A stretch of 13,295 nt of DNA from Nitrososphaeraceae archaeon (GCA_025937665.1 JAICQW010000033.1:1-13295), one strand, 5' to 3'; counted from the first letter of the stretch, positions 1-5,759 are shown. The notes: a model not told the origin generated them from the sequence alone. Made by a program: numbers and translations.

Positions 1-225
1 CATATGTTCATCAACAATAATCTGGTCGGATTTGGTATGTTGAAGAAACTCTTTAATTTCGTCGACCTTACCAGAACCTAAACCATATATCGTATGTCTG
101 AGATTTTTTTGAGTATAGGATTTTACAATATTAACATTGCCTAATGACTCCACCAAACCCTTTCCTTCCTGTTGACTGAAATCATCAGGATATGTTACTA
201 GTATAACATTTTGATTAGTTTTCAG
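1..225 (-). CDS. hflX: GTPase HflX, N-terminal part (runs off the left edge)
   Basis: The first 75 residues are visible; the rest lies beyond base 1. HflX is a ribosome-associated GTPase that binds the large subunit and splits or rescues stalled ribosomes. The visible part matches its nucleotide-independent N-terminal domain: a beta strand (NVILVTYP), then the family signature YGLGSGKVDEIKEF at residues 47-60, then QIIVDEHM, which corresponds to the conserved (I/V)xD(D/E)xLxPxQ region. The G domain is not in the window. No ATG, GTG or TTG lies between the upstream in-frame TGA (232-234) and the first beta strand. The best start is CTG at 225-223, giving MKTNQNVILVTYP, which agrees with how archaeal HflX proteins begin. 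That CTG overlaps the TGA (224-222) of the upstream zinc-protein gene in a CTGA arrangement, suggesting coupled translation. Identity is fairly sure; the start codon is an inference. Confidence 0.82.
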   Translation of the reverse strand, partial: MKTNQNVILVTYPDDFSQQEGKGLVESLGNVNIVKSYTQKNLRHTIYGLGSGKVDEIKEFLQHTKSDQIIVDEHM

Positions 226-404
226 AATGTCTCAGGTCCTGACCAGTCCATAAAATCATCAGGCAAGTAATCGTTTTTGTGTCCCCTAGAGCATACATGT
301 GAAGTTGTAGTAGTCTCTAAATTAGAATCTTTTGTATTTTCAGGTATGTAGACACCGGGAAACACTTCGCCACAGTTCTTGCATTTTAACATCAACATAG
401 GCAT
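222..404 (-). CDS. Small zinc-ribbon-like protein upstream of hflX
   Basis: A 60-aa protein with CKNCG at residues 8-12 and a second likely metal site, CSRGH, near residues 38-42, so a small zinc knuckle is probable (C-x2-C plus C/H). The rest is polar and rich in Thr, Asp and Glu. I do not recognise a named family; similar small zinc proteins are common in Nitrososphaeria. Three in-frame ATGs occur close together (404, 398, 392). An AT-rich element TATAATAATT around 417-426 lies about 20-25 nt upstream, so the transcript is probably leaderless or nearly so. The stop codon overlaps the proposed CTG start of hflX, so the two genes are likely one transcription unit. Its role may be linked to translation or ribosome rescue, but that rests on context alone. 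Confidence 0.7.
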   Translation of the reverse strand: MPMLMLKCKNCGEVFPGVYIPENTKDSNLETTTTSHVCSRGHKNDYLPDDFMDWSGPETF

Positions 405-504
405 ATGGAATAAACTAATTATTATACAACAACAAGCTATTAAAATCTACCTATGGTGATTTCAAGTAAATAAACTAAGCCGTTTTTGGTCATCAGCCAC
501 AGAA

Positions 505-532
505 TATATCTTCATCACATTTAGAAGATATA
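505..532. repeat. 9-bp perfect inverted repeat in the 405-613 gap
   Basis: TATATCTTC (505-513) and GAAGATATA (524-532) are perfect inverted copies with a 10-nt loop. It lies between the end of the 614-904 gene and the start of the 222-404 gene, both on the minus strand. There is no T-run on either side, so it is not a convincing terminator. It could be an operator or an RNA hairpin. Confidence 0.4.
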
Positions 533-613
533 ATTACTAAAACCAAGAAATGGTATAATTAACCATGTGTTAGATGTGAATGCTCCGCTCTAGTAACAAC
601 AATAAAATATAAT

Positions 614-904
614 TTACTGAATTAAGTCCAGGATCATTTTCAACTCATCTATTTCACTCAATATAGCTTGTCTATCAATGTCATCTCTACCGTCCTTTGC
701 TATATATTTCACCAACCTTTGACATGCTTCAATCTGTCCCAATATCAAATCCTTCTTATCATGACATAGACTATGGCAGGTATCGATCATAGAATACGTT
801 ACTTTTCTTTTTCTGTTTTCACATTCACAGGTTTTTGCAACAATGTCATAGGGTGATTCTTCTTCGGAAATATTCAACTTACCGGGCCACCGTGGTTGAT
901 TCAA
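614..904 (-). CDS. Small helical protein with Cys cluster, unknown function
   Basis: A 96-aa protein of unknown function. Residues 26-48 contain several Cys and His (CECENRKRKV, then CHSLCHDKK), followed by an amphipathic helical C-terminal half ending in EIDELKMILDLIQ. The style resembles conserved small proteins of Nitrososphaeria, but no family name can be given. The listed start is TTG at 904, which overlaps the upstream gene by 26 bp. A second TTG at 877 begins one base after that gene's TAA and would give an 87-aa protein without overlap; this may be the true start. The tight junction suggests the two genes are co-transcribed. No Shine-Dalgarno sequence is evident. Confidence 0.62.
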   Translation of the reverse strand: MNQPRWPGKLNISEEESPYDIVAKTCECENRKRKVTYSMIDTCHSLCHDKKDLILGQIEACQRLVKYIAKDGRDDIDRQAILSEIDELKMILDLIQ

Positions 905-1118
905 ACCAGAATTCCAAGGTCAGGCCATGAATGTAATCATAAGCCAATCTGTATGATTCATGAGCCGATATAGGCATTGACTCTATGTGATTATTACTAC
1001 ACAAAGGACAAGTATTGGGAATCATAAAGTCGGCTAGTGACGTAGCACACCAATGACATGATTCGCAGAGTAAAAAGTTTCTTGTTTCAGTAAACTTATC
1101 TTTACTTTCATAAAGCAA
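879..1118 (-). CDS. Small zinc-ribbon protein
   Basis: A 79-aa protein with a classic four-cysteine ribbon: CESCHWC near residues 18-24 and CPLC near 37-40, followed by the motif NNHIESMPISAHESYRLAYD. This layout (two CxxC knuckles, then an E-S-x-P-I strand and a Y-D tail) fits a family of small zinc-ribbon proteins I associate with Nitrososphaeria; I know of no assigned function. The start is TTG at 1118, with only a weak AT element about 25 nt upstream. The 3' end overlaps the 614-904 gene, so the two probably form a transcription unit. The last residues (EFWFESTTVAR) lie in the overlap. Confidence 0.68.
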   Translation of the reverse strand: MLYESKDKFTETRNFLLCESCHWCATSLADFMIPNTCPLCSNNHIESMPISAHESYRLAYDYIHGLTLEFWFESTTVAR

Positions 1119-1303
1119 CGGATAAATCGTCGAAGAGCTTACAATAATGAACCATATCCTAACGCCACTTGCATATTCATTTTATTTAACATCAAATTCA
1201 ATTGGAGTCGTTATGCATTTAAGCCTATCTACTAATACCGATGAGAAATAACAGTAAGACTCGTGTTCGATAGAGTATCTTGTAGTTCTAAGAACTTGTC
1301 TTA

Positions 1304-1519
1304 CTATAAGTGAGTGTAAATCGGTGGTAATAATCTTACTTCCAACGCACTCAATATGTTATCTACGCAGCTATTGGTGATGAGAGATGGGATTATTAAC
1401 TTTGTTTCTGTAGGCAACAAACAATTAATAACTTCTAAAATTGCAATTCGTTGTCCTATATCATTTTCCTCTCGGCATTTTTCAACTAAGCTTATCAGGT
1501 GAGTTGTATTTTGTATCAT
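1304..1519 (-). CDS. Small helical protein, unknown function
   Basis: A 71-aa protein of mostly amphipathic helices: HLISLVEKCREENDIGQRIA, then ILEVINCLLPTETKLIIPSL, then a third helix VDNILSALEVRL. No domain name can be assigned. The regular pattern of hydrophobic residues and the turn LLPTETKLIIPSLITN look like a folded helical bundle rather than a chance reading frame. The start ATG (1519) has an AT-rich element, AATATAGAT on the plus strand at 1538-1546, about 23 nt upstream, as expected of a leaderless archaeal transcript. It is the first gene of the minus-strand block and diverges from the glycosyltransferase at 1750. Confidence 0.58.
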   Translation of the reverse strand: MIQNTTHLISLVEKCREENDIGQRIAILEVINCLLPTETKLIIPSLITNSCVDNILSALEVRLLPPIYTHL

Positions 1520-1681
1520 TGTGTATTACTTACTAATAATATAGATACAAAGACTTAAGAGTGTTTAGGTACATTCAAATCCGCCTACAGATTAATTACC
1601 ATTTGTTGTATAAGGGTTAGAATTTGATGTTACTACAACATGGCATAAAATGATGTAATGTTATGTCAGTATAAAATTCAG

Positions 1682-1690
1682 TATAAATAC
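1682..1690 (+). promoter_or_regulatory. TATA box for the glycosyltransferase
   Basis: TATAAATAC at 1682-1690 is the best archaeal TATA element upstream of the gene at 1750, with a predicted start near 1711 and a leader of about 39 nt. It lies inside a short direct repeat: CAGTATAAA occurs at 1667-1675 and again at 1679-1687, 12 bp apart, so a second TATA-like copy lies just upstream. Confidence 0.5.
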
Positions 1691-1749
1691 AAAGGCTGAT
1701 ATAGCATGGTGTGTAATAACTAATTGTTTGTAATTAAACTCAAGAGTGT

Positions 1750-2934
1750 ATGATTTTGAAAATATTGATGATTTCAACTGAATATCCGCCTATGCAAGGT
1801 GGAGTTGGACGCTACTGCAAAAAGCTTGTCGATTCATTAAGAAATGAAGGTATGCAGGTATCTGTAGTATGCAATGAAGATGGAAATGGCGATTATCATG
1901 GCATTTCGCCAAATAATCAAGATAATTCTAAAGTTCTCTTAAAAATTGTTAAAGAGGTTGAACCTGATGTTGTCCATGTTCAATATGAGCATGGACTGTA
2001 TGGAATACACTTAGATCCAATTAACCCTGGAAAAACTCGCACAAATATAGAATCATTTTACAATGACTGCGCTGTTCCTATAATCACCACATTCCATTCG
2101 GCTTACTCTTTCACTCAATGGATGAAGTTGGTAGTTCCTCTAAATAATAGGAAATTTGGGCGCCTTGGGACTTGGATTAGAATGGCTTATGACTATTGGA
2201 CACATTTGCTAAATTACGAGTCATTTAATTCCCTAAACAGGGAAAAAATAGGCTTCAATAGAGCGGGAGTTGTATTTTCAAAATATCTAGCCAATATTAT
2301 ACCAGGAAGTACCTTGATATACCATGGGGCAGAACCCAGCACTTCGCCTCCTATGAATAGAAATGAGGCGAGAAAAATGTTCTCACTTCCAGAACGTGAA
2401 AATATTGCATTAGCTGTGGGATTCATGACCGCAACCAAGGGATGGGATATAATTGGAAAGATGAAGATACCAGATGGTTGGAAGGTTGTAATAAACACAT
2501 CACGAAATCATTATGGACGGGAAAAATTAAAGGACAGATTTGAAAATAAAGGCGTCATAAACTTAAACAAAGGCTTTCTCAGTGATAAAGATTTGTCACT
2601 ACTATTCTATTGTGCTGATGCTTTGGTCCTGCCTTACAAAGTTACTTCTGGTTCAGGTGTAATGTATGATGGATTAGCTCATGGACTTCCATTTATTTCA
2701 AGCAAGTTAGAATTTTTCAAGGAATTCTCTGATATGAAGGTAGGGATGATGGTTAATCGAAATCCCATAGAGTTTGCAAATTCACTTCGAAAACTTGAAA
2801 TGAATTACAAACAATACAAAGATGCGGTACTAAACCTTAGAAAACATCTCTTATGGAAAGAAGTAGCGAAGAAGCATATCTTGCTTTATGATTCGATTAT
2901 TAATCATGCTAGTCCACCACTATTGAAAAATTAA
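1750..2934 (+). CDS. GT4-like glycosyltransferase (GT-B fold)
   Basis: A 394-aa protein of normal length for a GT4 glycosyltransferase, which transfers a sugar from a nucleotide donor to a lipid, glycan or protein acceptor on the cytoplasmic side of the membrane. The N-terminal Rossmann domain starts with KILMISTEYPPMQGGVGRY, whose GGVG loop is typical of the acceptor-side domain. DVVHVQYEHG follows near residue 75. The interdomain region has IYHGAEPS (His192), like the usual 'IpnGvD' stretch. The C-terminal donor domain shows ALAVGFMTATKGWD and VTSGSGVMYDGLAHGLPFIS. In most GT4 enzymes the last segment carries E-x7-E; here those positions are Thr299 and Asp307. There is no membrane segment. 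It is a single-gene unit with its own TATA box, divergent from the 1304-1519 gene. A role in surface glycan or protein N-glycosylation is inferred, and the substrate is unknown. Confidence 0.88.
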   Translation: MILKILMISTEYPPMQGGVGRYCKKLVDSLRNEGMQVSVVCNEDGNGDYHGISPNNQDNSKVLLKIVKEVEPDVVHVQYEHGLYGIHLDPINPGKTRTNIESFYNDCAVPIITTFHSAYSFTQWMKLVVPLNNRKFGRLGTWIRMAYDYWTHLLNYESFNSLNREKIGFNRAGVVFSKYLANIIPGSTLIYHGAEPSTSPPMNRNEARKMFSLPERENIALAVGFMTATKGWDIIGKMKIPDGWKVVINTSRNHYGREKLKDRFENKGVINLNKGFLSDKDLSLLFYCADALVLPYKVTSGSGVMYDGLAHGLPFISSKLEFFKEFSDMKVGMMVNRNPIEFANSLRKLEMNYKQYKDAVLNLRKHLLWKEVAKKHILLYDSIINHASPPLLKN

Positions 2935-2940
2935 TAGATA

Positions 2941-2960
2941 AATTTCATCATAATGAAATT
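2941..2960 (+). terminator. Hairpin just after the glycosyltransferase
   Basis: AATTTCAT (2941-2948) and ATGAAATT (2953-2960) form a perfect 8-bp stem with a 4-nt loop, beginning 7 nt after the stop codon. No T-run follows, so it may stabilise the 3' end rather than terminate transcription. Confidence 0.35.
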
Positions 2961-3083
2961 AGAACATATTCGTACTTGACGAATTCGATATCTGAGTAGC
3001 TTTTCGTTTATAGTTACCAAAAAGAAGTTTTAATCTGTAATTTTGCTGATGGTTGAGCGGTGCATACTTATATGTGAGACTCA

Positions 3084-3090
3084 TTATATA
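3084..3090 (+). promoter_or_regulatory. TATA box for leaderless TTG start
   Basis: TTATATA is centred 25 nt before the TTG at 3112, the distance expected between an archaeal TATA box and the transcription start. It therefore supports the non-ATG start of that gene and a leaderless mRNA. Confidence 0.6.
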
Positions 3091-3111
3091 AGGTGTGGAT
3101 AGGAAGCGTAA

Positions 3112-3363
3112 TTGACTGTTAATATTTTTTCAGACGTCGAAGATGACTTTCGAGACAGATATAGCATTTACTTGAAGACGATGAAACAACGAATTTATGA
3201 TACATACCTGGGATTCAACGAGTTGGAGGATGAAAGAAAAATGGTTAACCAACAGGTTATAAGAACTCCTGGACGCAGGGGCGAGATGATTAAAAACGAA
3301 GAGATTGATAAAGAATTTTCGAGGAGATATAACGAGTATAAAATGGCTAGAGAATTATCCTGA
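3112..3363 (+). CDS. Small charged helical protein, unknown function
   Basis: An 83-aa highly charged, helix-forming protein with no Cys and no membrane segment. It reads as two helices (DDFRDRYSIYLKTMKQRIYD and a C-terminal EEIDKEFSRRYNEYKMAREL) joined by a basic turn, RTPGRRGE. No family is recognised. The start is TTG, supported by the TATA box at 3084-3090; the next in-frame ATG (Met24) would remove the first helix. Its C-terminal part resembles, in both protein and DNA, a decayed fragment at 5267-5402, so this gene belongs to a locally duplicated family. It is convergent with the TRAM gene at 3573-3797, with a shared hairpin terminator between them. Confidence 0.62.
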   Translation: MTVNIFSDVEDDFRDRYSIYLKTMKQRIYDTYLGFNELEDERKMVNQQVIRTPGRRGEMIKNEEIDKEFSRRYNEYKMARELS

Positions 3364-3494
3364 TTGAATTCTAGTCAATTAACGCTTTTGAATATCAATT
3401 AATCTAGACAACTATTATCGTACAACCTGATTACTCTACGTATGAACGATAGAAAGAGTTTCTCAATTTTAGTATAAAATCAAAAATAAATACG

Positions 3495-3540
3495 GGGCAA
3501 CAAATTAAGGATAAAACAATAGTCTTAATGTTGCCCTTTT
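3495..3540. terminator. Bidirectional terminator-like hairpin
   Basis: GGGCAACA (3495-3502) pairs perfectly with TGTTGCCC (3529-3536). Inside it TTAAG (3505-3509) pairs with CTTAA (3524-3528) after an AA bulge. TTTT follows on the plus strand, and on the minus strand the hairpin is followed by a T-rich tract (TATTTATTTTTGATTTT). It lies between the convergent genes ending at 3363 and 3573, so it can serve both. Confidence 0.6.
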
Positions 3541-3572
3541 ACCCGAGACTTTACTTACGTTTGTGATAAATT

Positions 3573-3797
3573 TTACTTGCTTTCTTCATTCACAAGTGTT
3601 GCTTTTGCGAAGCGATCTCCGACACTGGTAATTTTTATATTTGTTTTTTGTCCGGTTTTTGCACCTTCAACAAATATTACAAATCCCTGTATTCTGGCAA
3701 TTCCGTCGCCTCTTCTGCTTACTTCTGAAATTTCCACTTCGTATTCTTTTCCCATTTCGACTGGTTTTGGACCCCCAAAACCACTTCTATAACTCAT
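3573..3797 (-). CDS. Stand-alone TRAM-domain RNA-binding protein
   Basis: A 74-aa protein that is almost entirely one TRAM domain, a small beta-barrel RNA-binding fold. The signature is VEMGKEYEVEISEVSRRGDG, then IARIQGFVIFVEGAKTGQ and KITSVGDRFAKATLV. Single-domain TRAM proteins are typical of archaea; some act as RNA chaperones, playing the role of bacterial cold-shock proteins, and melt or bind structured RNA. The N-terminus MSYRSGFGGPKP is short and Gly/Arg-containing, a reduced version of the RG tail in the paralogue at 6240-6536. The start ATG (3797) has the TATA-like TTAATATTA at 3822-3830 about 29 nt upstream, giving a leader of only a few bases. It ends at the bidirectional hairpin at 3495-3540. 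Confidence 0.92.
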   Translation of the reverse strand: MSYRSGFGGPKPVEMGKEYEVEISEVSRRGDGIARIQGFVIFVEGAKTGQKTNIKITSVGDRFAKATLVNEESK

Positions 3798-3821
3798 TGT
3801 AAGTGTTCATTGTGCTTTCCG

Positions 3822-3830
3822 TAATATTAA
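3822..3830 (-). promoter_or_regulatory. TATA box for TRAM gene 1
   Basis: TTAATATTA on the minus strand is centred 29 nt before the ATG at 3797. It predicts a start near 3800 and a leader of a few bases. Confidence 0.5.
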
Positions 3831-4061
3831 TGAACGTAATTGACTTCGATTTCGCTCCGAAAACTCAATTCTATTTTACTTTATGTAAAAATACTAATGA
3901 ATAGTATCGGATGATTGGGCGATAGATTCACATTGCTCTCAATAACATATGTCACTTCCCTTAAAAAATATCTTATTCTTAATGTTTGAGTCTGTATTTT
4001 GTACAAATTTTAAGGTCATATCGAAATAATCCTACGTTTTGGAATGGAATTCTGCATAGTG

Positions 4062-4070
4062 TTAAATAAC
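4062..4070 (+). promoter_or_regulatory. TATA box for the gene at 4090
   Basis: TTAAATAAC is centred 24 nt before the ATG at 4090, consistent with a leaderless transcript. No Shine-Dalgarno sequence is present. Confidence 0.5.
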
Positions 4071-4089
4071 TTATAGCCGAATTTCTAAT

Positions 4090-4326
4090 ATGGGAGAAAC
4101 ATTCGATAGAATCAAGAAGATATTCAAAGACAGTGCAGACAAAACTGCAGATTCTGCAGATAAAGTCGCTGATCCACAAACCTATACAAATCCCAACAAT
4201 GCAAATGAAGATAGGGATTACGAAAGAAGAGGAAAAGAACCGTTGAACCCTGAAGCAAATTCAGAACATGAACCAACTGCAGTCAAGAGGGACAAGAACC
4301 CAGGCGTTGCAGGTGGCCGAGTTTAA
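4090..4326 (+). CDS. Small hydrophilic LEA-like protein
   Basis: A 78-aa very hydrophilic protein. The N-terminus (MGETFDRIKKIFKDSADKTA) is an amphipathic helix running into a 7-residue repeat, DSADKTA then DSADKVA. The rest (after residue 30) is rich in Asn, Glu, Pro, Arg and Lys and probably disordered, ending NPGVAGGRV. There are no Cys and no membrane segment. The pattern resembles LEA or stress-related hydrophilins, which protect proteins or membranes during desiccation or osmotic stress; that is inference from composition, not a family match. The ATG fits a leaderless transcript from the TATA element at 4062-4070. It is divergent from the TRAM gene at 3573-3797. Confidence 0.62.
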   Translation: MGETFDRIKKIFKDSADKTADSADKVADPQTYTNPNNANEDRDYERRGKEPLNPEANSEHEPTAVKRDKNPGVAGGRV

Positions 4327-4662
4327 TCATTTCATTTTTAAAATTTAGTTTTGAAAAAGTTCGAACCTATTTAATTTATAAATAATCCTAAAAAGAGCAT
4401 TGATAAAGAAACCTAACAGAACTCCAGAATATTGAAAATTGTGTTACCTGGGAACCTAACCATATGAAATTTTTCATCTCAGTCCTTATTCATCTTTGGT
4501 ATAGATTCCTAAAATGATGATAAGATCTAGAATTTCTTTCATCAGCTAGCATCTTCTGAACGAAGGCATCTTGATAATATTGGAATGTTACTTATTATCA
4601 GATCTAAATCATAGGTTACTAAGAATATTGAATTATCTCTTAGAACCTAGAATTTGGTTACC
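4327..4662. other. 336-bp AT-rich gap without a gene
   Basis: No reading frame longer than about 30 codons looks protein-like on either strand. Short AACCTA words recur (around 4366, 4411, 4454, 4644), and ATGAAATTTTTCAT near 4464-4477 is a short palindrome. GTTCGAACC near 4363 looks like a tRNA T-loop, but no tRNA surrounds it. Confidence 0.5.
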
Positions 4663-4773
4663 TTAATAAATTTCGGGAGTAGTTTTGTTCATCCAGCAGT
4701 CAAAGCATACTTCAAGTTCTAACTGATAAACCTCAACTTTATTTTTATTACATATTTGACACAATTTTTCCAT
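4663..4773 (-). CDS. 36-aa CxxC-CxxC zinc mini-protein
   Basis: A 36-aa protein beginning MEKLCQICNKNKVEVYQLEL and continuing EVCFDCWMNKTTPEIY. Two CxxC knuckles (Cys5/Cys8 and Cys23/Cys26) with 14 residues between them, followed by W and a T-T-P tail, fit a minimal treble-clef or zinc-ribbon fold. The gene is far shorter than usual annotation cut-offs. Its reality is supported by the paired knuckles and by a TATA element (TATTATATC, 4795-4803) centred 26 nt before the ATG, the leaderless spacing seen elsewhere here. The function is unknown; small zinc proteins of this kind may bind RNA, DNA or protein partners. It is a single-gene unit. Confidence 0.68.
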   Translation of the reverse strand: MEKLCQICNKNKVEVYQLELEVCFDCWMNKTTPEIY

Positions 4774-4794
4774 ACAACGAAACTTCAGTAACTG

Positions 4795-4803
4795 GATATA
4801 ATA
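4795..4803 (-). promoter_or_regulatory. TATA box for the 36-aa zinc mini-protein
   Basis: TATTATATC on the minus strand is centred 26 nt upstream of the ATG at 4773, predicting a leaderless mRNA. Confidence 0.55.
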
Positions 4804-4844
4804 GTATATCATTATTTAGTTGTAAAGATTTGCCGGATGAATTT

Positions 4845-4862
4845 CGTTTTATTCGTAAAACG
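4845..4862. repeat. 7-bp hairpin with TTCG loop
   Basis: CGTTTTA (4845-4851), loop TTCG (4852-4855), TAAAACG (4856-4862). The stem can extend by 4 bp (ATTT with AAAT) past a 3-nt bulge. On RNA from the plus strand the loop would be UUCG. It lies between the promoter of the 36-aa gene and the gene at 5060 and belongs to no obvious transcript. Confidence 0.35.
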
Positions 4863-5045
4863 TTGAAATAAATACAAATTAGCACAGATTTGATACTTTA
4901 ATTAATACTATTTCCATTACTAATATCAATTCGTATATGTTTATTCCCTTTTTATAAATCTAGACCGAAGCAACAATTAGCATAAATAAGTATGGCCAAG
5001 GTTTTTATGCAATACCGAATCAATAATAATTGATTATTATGAGAC

Positions 5046-5051
5046 GAGGGG
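5046..5051 (+). promoter_or_regulatory. Shine-Dalgarno-like GAGGGG
   Basis: GAGGGG lies 8 nt before the ATG at 5060 and is the reason that start is chosen over TTG 5030 or ATG 5039. Confidence 0.4.
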
Positions 5052-5059
5052 TTGAGATA

Positions 5060-5227
5060 ATGCCAAAGTCAAAGGCCACAAAGAATGGTGAACAACGAGT
5101 AACTACAAATAGAGATAATGTTAGGCATCTGGAATATTTTAATAACGGACAGTGGCGACACAGTGACAAATGCAGACGAATTACTAATAAAGAGTGCACA
5201 GTTAAGATATCTAAAAGTTCTTTTTGA
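5060..5227 (+). CDS. Small basic protein, unknown function
   Basis: A 55-aa basic, polar protein (MPKSKATKNGEQRVTTNRDN, then VRHLEYFNNGQWRHSDKCRR and an ECTVKISKSSF tail). It has two Cys and two His, too scattered for a recognisable zinc site. No family is recognised. The ATG at 5060 is preferred because GAGGGG (5046-5051) lies 8 nt upstream, a rare Shine-Dalgarno-like sequence in this window. Longer forms are possible: ATG at 5039, or TTG at 5030, which would be leaderless from the AT element GTTTTTATGC at 5001-5010. Whether it is a real gene is moderately likely; the HLEYFNNGQWRHSDKC segment looks like a structured motif. Confidence 0.5.
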   Translation: MPKSKATKNGEQRVTTNRDNVRHLEYFNNGQWRHSDKCRRITNKECTVKISKSSF

Positions 5228-5256
5228 TTAGAATTATTTTCAGATAATTTTCATAC

Positions 5257-5291
5257 GCGGCGGATCGACGTAGAGCACTGGATTCACAGTC
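5257..5291 (+). other. tRNA-like 5' half, degenerate
   Basis: A GC-rich island in AT-rich DNA: GCGGCGG (5257-5263, acceptor-like), GTAGAGC (5270-5276, like the 3' side of a D arm) and CTGGATTCACAGTC (5278-5291), which reads like an anticodon arm with loop TTCACAG (CAC, valine). The D stem lacks its GCTC partner, only three base pairs of the anticodon stem hold, and no T arm or acceptor partner follows. It is at most a relic or a chance match. Confidence 0.25.
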
Positions 5292-5402
5292 TTAAGTCAG
5301 ATTACAATTGGGAGTTACCGTTTAGTTATATACAAATCAGAGATTATTGAGAATCAAGAGCTAGACAAAGAATTTGAATCATTTAGAGTGCAAATAAAGT
5401 AA
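5267..5402 (+). pseudogene. Decayed relative of the 3112-3363 gene (C-terminal part)
   Basis: A frame open from 5267 to the TAA at 5400-5402 with no ATG, GTG or TTG start near its 5' end. Its tail reads EIIENQELDKEFESFRVQIK. The product of the 3112 gene contains EMIKNEEIDKEFSRRYNEYK, sharing N-x-E-x-D-K-E-F in register. By eye, about 29 of 37 aligned bases agree between 5338-5374 and the matching part of that gene. The 5' part of the copy (QITIGSYRLVIYKS) does not match. It looks like a duplicated gene end that has lost its start, next to a tRNA-like island. Confidence 0.42.
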
Positions 5403-5454
5403 CGAATCAATATCATTTAATCATGCATTACTTCAACATAAAATAAAATATTTA

Positions 5455-5700
5455 CTAAACATTAGACTGTTCAAAGCATTTATCACAATATTTTTCAACT
5501 AATGTTATTCCATCCATATCATATTTTGCTATTTTTGTGGGCATTCCCTGACACATTGCACATTCACCGCCCATTATTTCCTTGACAAAGTCCCTTTTGA
5601 CAGATTGTGATATATCAGGATCGTCTAGTTTAATTCTTAGAAATTGTAATTTATCATCTGGAACAACAATTGGCGTGATTTTGGGTTTTGGCTTTTCCAT
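5455..5700 (-). CDS. Small CxxC-CxxC zinc protein
   Basis: An 81-aa protein. The N-terminal half is charged and helical (KLQFLRIKLDDPDISQSVKR, then DFVKEIMGG). The C-terminal half carries a four-Cys zinc site, ECAMCQGMPTKIAKYD then LVEKYCDKCFEQ, with knuckles CAMC and CDKC. The order (a helix ending in a small turn, ECxxC, a beta hairpin, YCDxC) fits a compact treble-clef-like zinc finger, possibly for RNA or protein binding. The exact family is not recognised. Unlike most genes here it has both a leader and a Shine-Dalgarno match: GGAG (5710-5713 on the minus strand) sits 9 nt before the ATG, and the TATA-like GATTATAAG (5751-5759) predicts a start near 5729. A palindrome covers that start site. 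Confidence 0.75.
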   Translation of the reverse strand: MEKPKPKITPIVVPDDKLQFLRIKLDDPDISQSVKRDFVKEIMGGECAMCQGMPTKIAKYDMDGITLVEKYCDKCFEQSNV

Positions 5701-5720
5701 TCACTTAAACTCCGCTATGA

Positions 5721-5739
5721 CAGAAATCATTCATTTCTG
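5721..5739. promoter_or_regulatory. Palindrome over the predicted start site of the 5455-5700 gene
   Basis: CAGAAAT (5721-5727) and ATTTCTG (5733-5739) form a perfect inverted repeat with a 5-nt spacer. The predicted transcription start (near 5729, from the TATA element at 5751-5759) falls inside it. That is a good position for a repressor operator; a short leader hairpin is the alternative. Confidence 0.4.
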
Positions 5740-5750
5740 GGACGGCTTGA

Positions 5751-5759
5751 CTTATAATC
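5751..5759 (-). promoter_or_regulatory. TATA box for the 5455-5700 gene
   Basis: GATTATAAG on the minus strand predicts a transcription start near 5729, about 29 nt before the ATG. The leader contains the GGAG ribosome binding site. Confidence 0.45.

Noticed and set aside
3577..3792. Plus-strand open frame opposite the TRAM gene; similar antisense frames at 2214-2498, 3979-4179, 5582-5770, 10171-10359, 10418-10711 and 11342-11542.
   Set aside because: All lie opposite stronger coding or structured sequence, have biased or unnatural composition and lack promoters at start distance.
4360..4372. GTTCGAACC, like the T-loop of a tRNA.
   Set aside because: No acceptor, D or anticodon arm can be folded around it, and the flanks are AT-rich.
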